This document shows, in pieces, positions 62,063 to 64,000 of a DNA stretch of 64,000 nt. A program made the translations under genes and the position numbers. Each line of letters begins with the position of its first letter. Position 1 is the stretch's first letter. The DNA comes from Vitis vinifera (lineage: Eukaryota > Streptophyta > Magnoliopsida > Vitales > Vitaceae). The DNA lies in the NCBI RefSeq assembly GCF_030704535.1, contig NC_081813.1, positions 1,272,501 through 1,336,500 of the forward strand, read 5' to 3'. The notes under the pieces were generated by a model. It searched no databases, was not told the origin of the DNA, and worked only from the letters and a program-made list of their open reading frames with translations.

Positions 62063-62567
62063 CTCCTCTTCAGTTTTGGCCCCACCTCTTTCGCAGTTAC
62101 CCACCTATATTTTTCAAAACCTCAAAAGCCTCGTCTCTCATTCAGCATGGAATATGACTTGTACAGTTGTACTTGTACCACCATATTTATTATTTACTCC
62201 TATTTTTCATTTTCTTTTTATTTAAATTTTATTTTCTATATTTTCAATTACTATTCAAAACACTAAATTACAACTGAAATCATCTCAAAATTATTCAAGA
62301 AAAAATGTTTTCAAAAATAGTTTCCAAACAATAACATCCTCTTGCTTTGAGGAGTTTAAAACCCCAAAAAACAACTTTCAAAAATATTTAAATAAAACCT
62401 GTAAATTGATATGGGCTTTTGAGAGAAAGAGACACACCTGCTTTTCTCAATGCAATGGAGTGTGGGTAGGAGATTTGAGTTCAAATGAGAATTCTGAAAA
62501 GGTGAATGGAAATGAGATATGAAATGGGCAAAGCCGTTGGGTAGAGCCAATGAGAGACAGAAACTTT

Positions 62568-62592
62568 AGAGAGAGAGAGAGAGAGAGAGAGA
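62568..62592. repeat. (GA)n microsatellite
   Basis: About 12 GA units, in the region downstream of the GIP1-like gene (minus strand). Confidence 0.95.
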
Positions 62593-63137
62593 GGAAGAGA
62601 AAGGAGGAGAGACTCACACATTGTGGGGCTGTATAGAATTAAAGGTGGGTGTGAAGTGAGAACAGAAGAGAGCATGAAATCATGAAAAGGGGTGTGGTGG
62701 TGATCCCTAGGGCTTAAAAAAAAAAATTAACATCTGCAGATACCTATAGACAACCCCCCCAACCCCAGAATGAGACACAGATCAAACCCTTTCTTTCTTT
62801 CTTTTGCTTTTTTCTCCTGTGGCAAAAGGGGTTAAGGCCAGCATCCATATCATCCACAACCCACCTCTTATCTTTACCATTTCTCACTGGAACAGGACTC
62901 AGAGACCCAGATACCCATGTGGGTTAATATCAAAAGTGATGAAAGAGGGAAGGGAAGCAGATAACTTAATGGGAAATTGAAACACATGATGCATTTAAAT
63001 AGAAAAAGATGATTATGGGTTTTTCTCATTTCACAAAGGAAAAAAAAAAAAAAAAAACTAGCAACTTCTATAGCTAACACTTCTTCAGTCCCTTGGCAAG
63101 GGATTTGGAGACTGGGTGAGGCATTACTTTCTTGGTA

Positions 63138-64000
63138 TCAGAAGTTTGTGGTCCAGTTGAGATGACCCAGCTGAGGCTGCTGATAGGCACCCACCTGAGG
63201 GCCGGGCGCTGCTGCTGCCACCCCAACTCCAACGTTACCACCCATGGGAGGGCCTAGATGGTGGGGGCTTGCCATTGCAGCAGGCTGTGGAGGAGGGTGG
63301 TACAGCCCGGGGAACTGCATGTGAGAAGATTGGGCTGCTGCTGCAGCTGCATTGAAGGATGCATGGCCTGTGTGGGAAGGCATATAAGCAGCATGAGGGG
63401 TTTGGGCAGGCATGTTGTAGTATGGAGCAGATTGAAGACCCGGAAGCTCCCTCGGGTTCTGGATCCAAATTTCCGATGTCTCAGCCTGTTAGGTCAAAGA
63501 ACAAGAAATGGAGAACTAAGATTTATCCTATCATAGATCAAATTATGATATACAAAGAGAAATATGACAACTTCTAATTGGCTTATTAGTTCAAACTTAA
63601 TTGAAAAGCCCATTATGCTCACATGCATATGCTGATAGAGGCTCAAAAATACGTTCAAAAAAGCATGCTATTTTACTGTTTTTTCTATAAGAACCCAACT
63701 CAAATGTGATATATGGAACCATTTGAGTAGGGTGAAGTTCAACACACCATCTATGACCTAAGTGATGCAAAAGAAATACTAAATCGATGGCTATAGACAC
63801 ACAAGATGTGATTTTACCTGTGGATTTGGAACGTAAATGTTGCCATCTTTGTACTTGAGCCGGGATGAATCTTCAAGTCCAGTTGCACTGCCAACAACAC
63901 CAGGAGCATTAATAGCATACCCAGTTGGATTAGTAAAATTTCCAAACCCTGTGGGACTGCCAGCAGGAACAGGCTTTAACTGCTGGATTCCATACTTGAG
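63138..64000 (-). CDS. GBF-interacting protein 1-like (DUF1296 family), C-terminal two exons (partial)
   Basis: Minus-strand exons 64000-63818 (continues beyond the window) and 63485-63138, phase 0 at the join, GT/AG intron 63817-63486. The first gives LKPVPAGSPTGFGNF, NAPGVVGSATGLEDSS and KYKDGNIYVPNPQ; the second gives AETSEIWIQNPRELPG, an alanine-rich stretch NAAAAAAQSS, a proline-rich YHPPPQPAAM, and the family ending QQPQLGHLNWTTNF before TGA. 176 residues are visible. GIP1-type proteins bind plant G-box factors (bZIP GBFs) and help them bind DNA; the N-terminal DUF1296 region lies outside. The tail is low-complexity and probably disordered. Confidence 0.9.

Larger units (their letters stand above)
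56300..62700. other. Spacer between BIG GRAIN 1-like and GIP1-like genes
   Basis: No supportable gene. Contents: (AT)n runs at 57011-57028, 57325-57345 and 58375-58391; a fold-back-type repeat about 57361-57675; a 121-bp inverted-repeat element at 57869-57989; triplet microsatellites at 59650-59702, 60455-60476 and 60605-60655; and a G-box pair near 62026-62062. A TATATATAAAG word at 60162-60172 precedes about 700 bases of mixed composition without an ORF; I looked for common plant microRNAs there by eye and found none. Confidence 0.5.

Noticed and set aside
1..64000. CRISPR arrays, bacterial operons, tRNA or rRNA genes
   Set aside because: No spaced direct repeats, no Shine-Dalgarno-led gene strings, and no tRNA or rRNA signature seen by eye; the gene structure is eukaryotic throughout.

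Overview
This is a plant nuclear window. The genes are split by many GT-AG introns, the spacers are very AT-rich, and the proteins are typical of dicots. Gene content plus the style of the intronic LINEs suggest grapevine (Vitis); that species call is an inference, not read directly. No bacterial or viral system is present, and I found no convincing undescribed multi-gene system. The notable material is in mobile elements, a decayed gene, and leader/promoter details.

Layout, left to right. (1) 1-2755, minus: 5' part of a Sfp-type 4'-phosphopantetheinyl transferase, probably the mitochondrial form, running off the left edge; its leader may extend to about 3920. (2) 3921-8780: AT-rich spacer with MITE-like repeats. 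(3) 8790-22200, plus: a nine-coding-block telobox-MYB (TRF-like) telomere-repeat-binding protein of 667 aa, whose introns hold at least two, probably three, 5'-truncated LINEs. (4) 23743-29747: a complete but dead Ty1-copia element of Ale/Retrofit type, with both LTRs, an unusual primer-binding site and a MITE nested inside it. (5) 30391-39855, plus: a DRG2-type GTPase (399 aa, 11 coding exons) carrying a 2.7 kb LINE in intron 7. (6) 41370-41792, plus: a small membrane RING-H2 protein. (7) About 42160-44541, minus: remains of a VPS2.1 (ESCRT-III) gene with nonsense codons, a frameshift and a lost splice site. (8) 44.6-54.6 kb: gene-poor AT-rich spacer with fold-back repeats and one GC-richer, G-box-bearing island. 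(9) 54602-55834, minus: an intronless BIG GRAIN 1-like protein with a TATA promoter. (10) 56.3-62.7 kb: spacer with microsatellites and small inverted-repeat elements. (11) 63138-64000, minus: the last two exons of a GBF-interacting protein 1-like gene running off the right edge.

The genes form no operon or pathway; they are independent housekeeping or regulatory genes (mitochondrial acyl-carrier activation, telomere/chromatin binding, translation-associated GTPase, ubiquitin ligation, auxin-related growth, bZIP co-factor). All exon models come from reading frame, GT/AG sites and phase agreement, and were not checked against transcripts.
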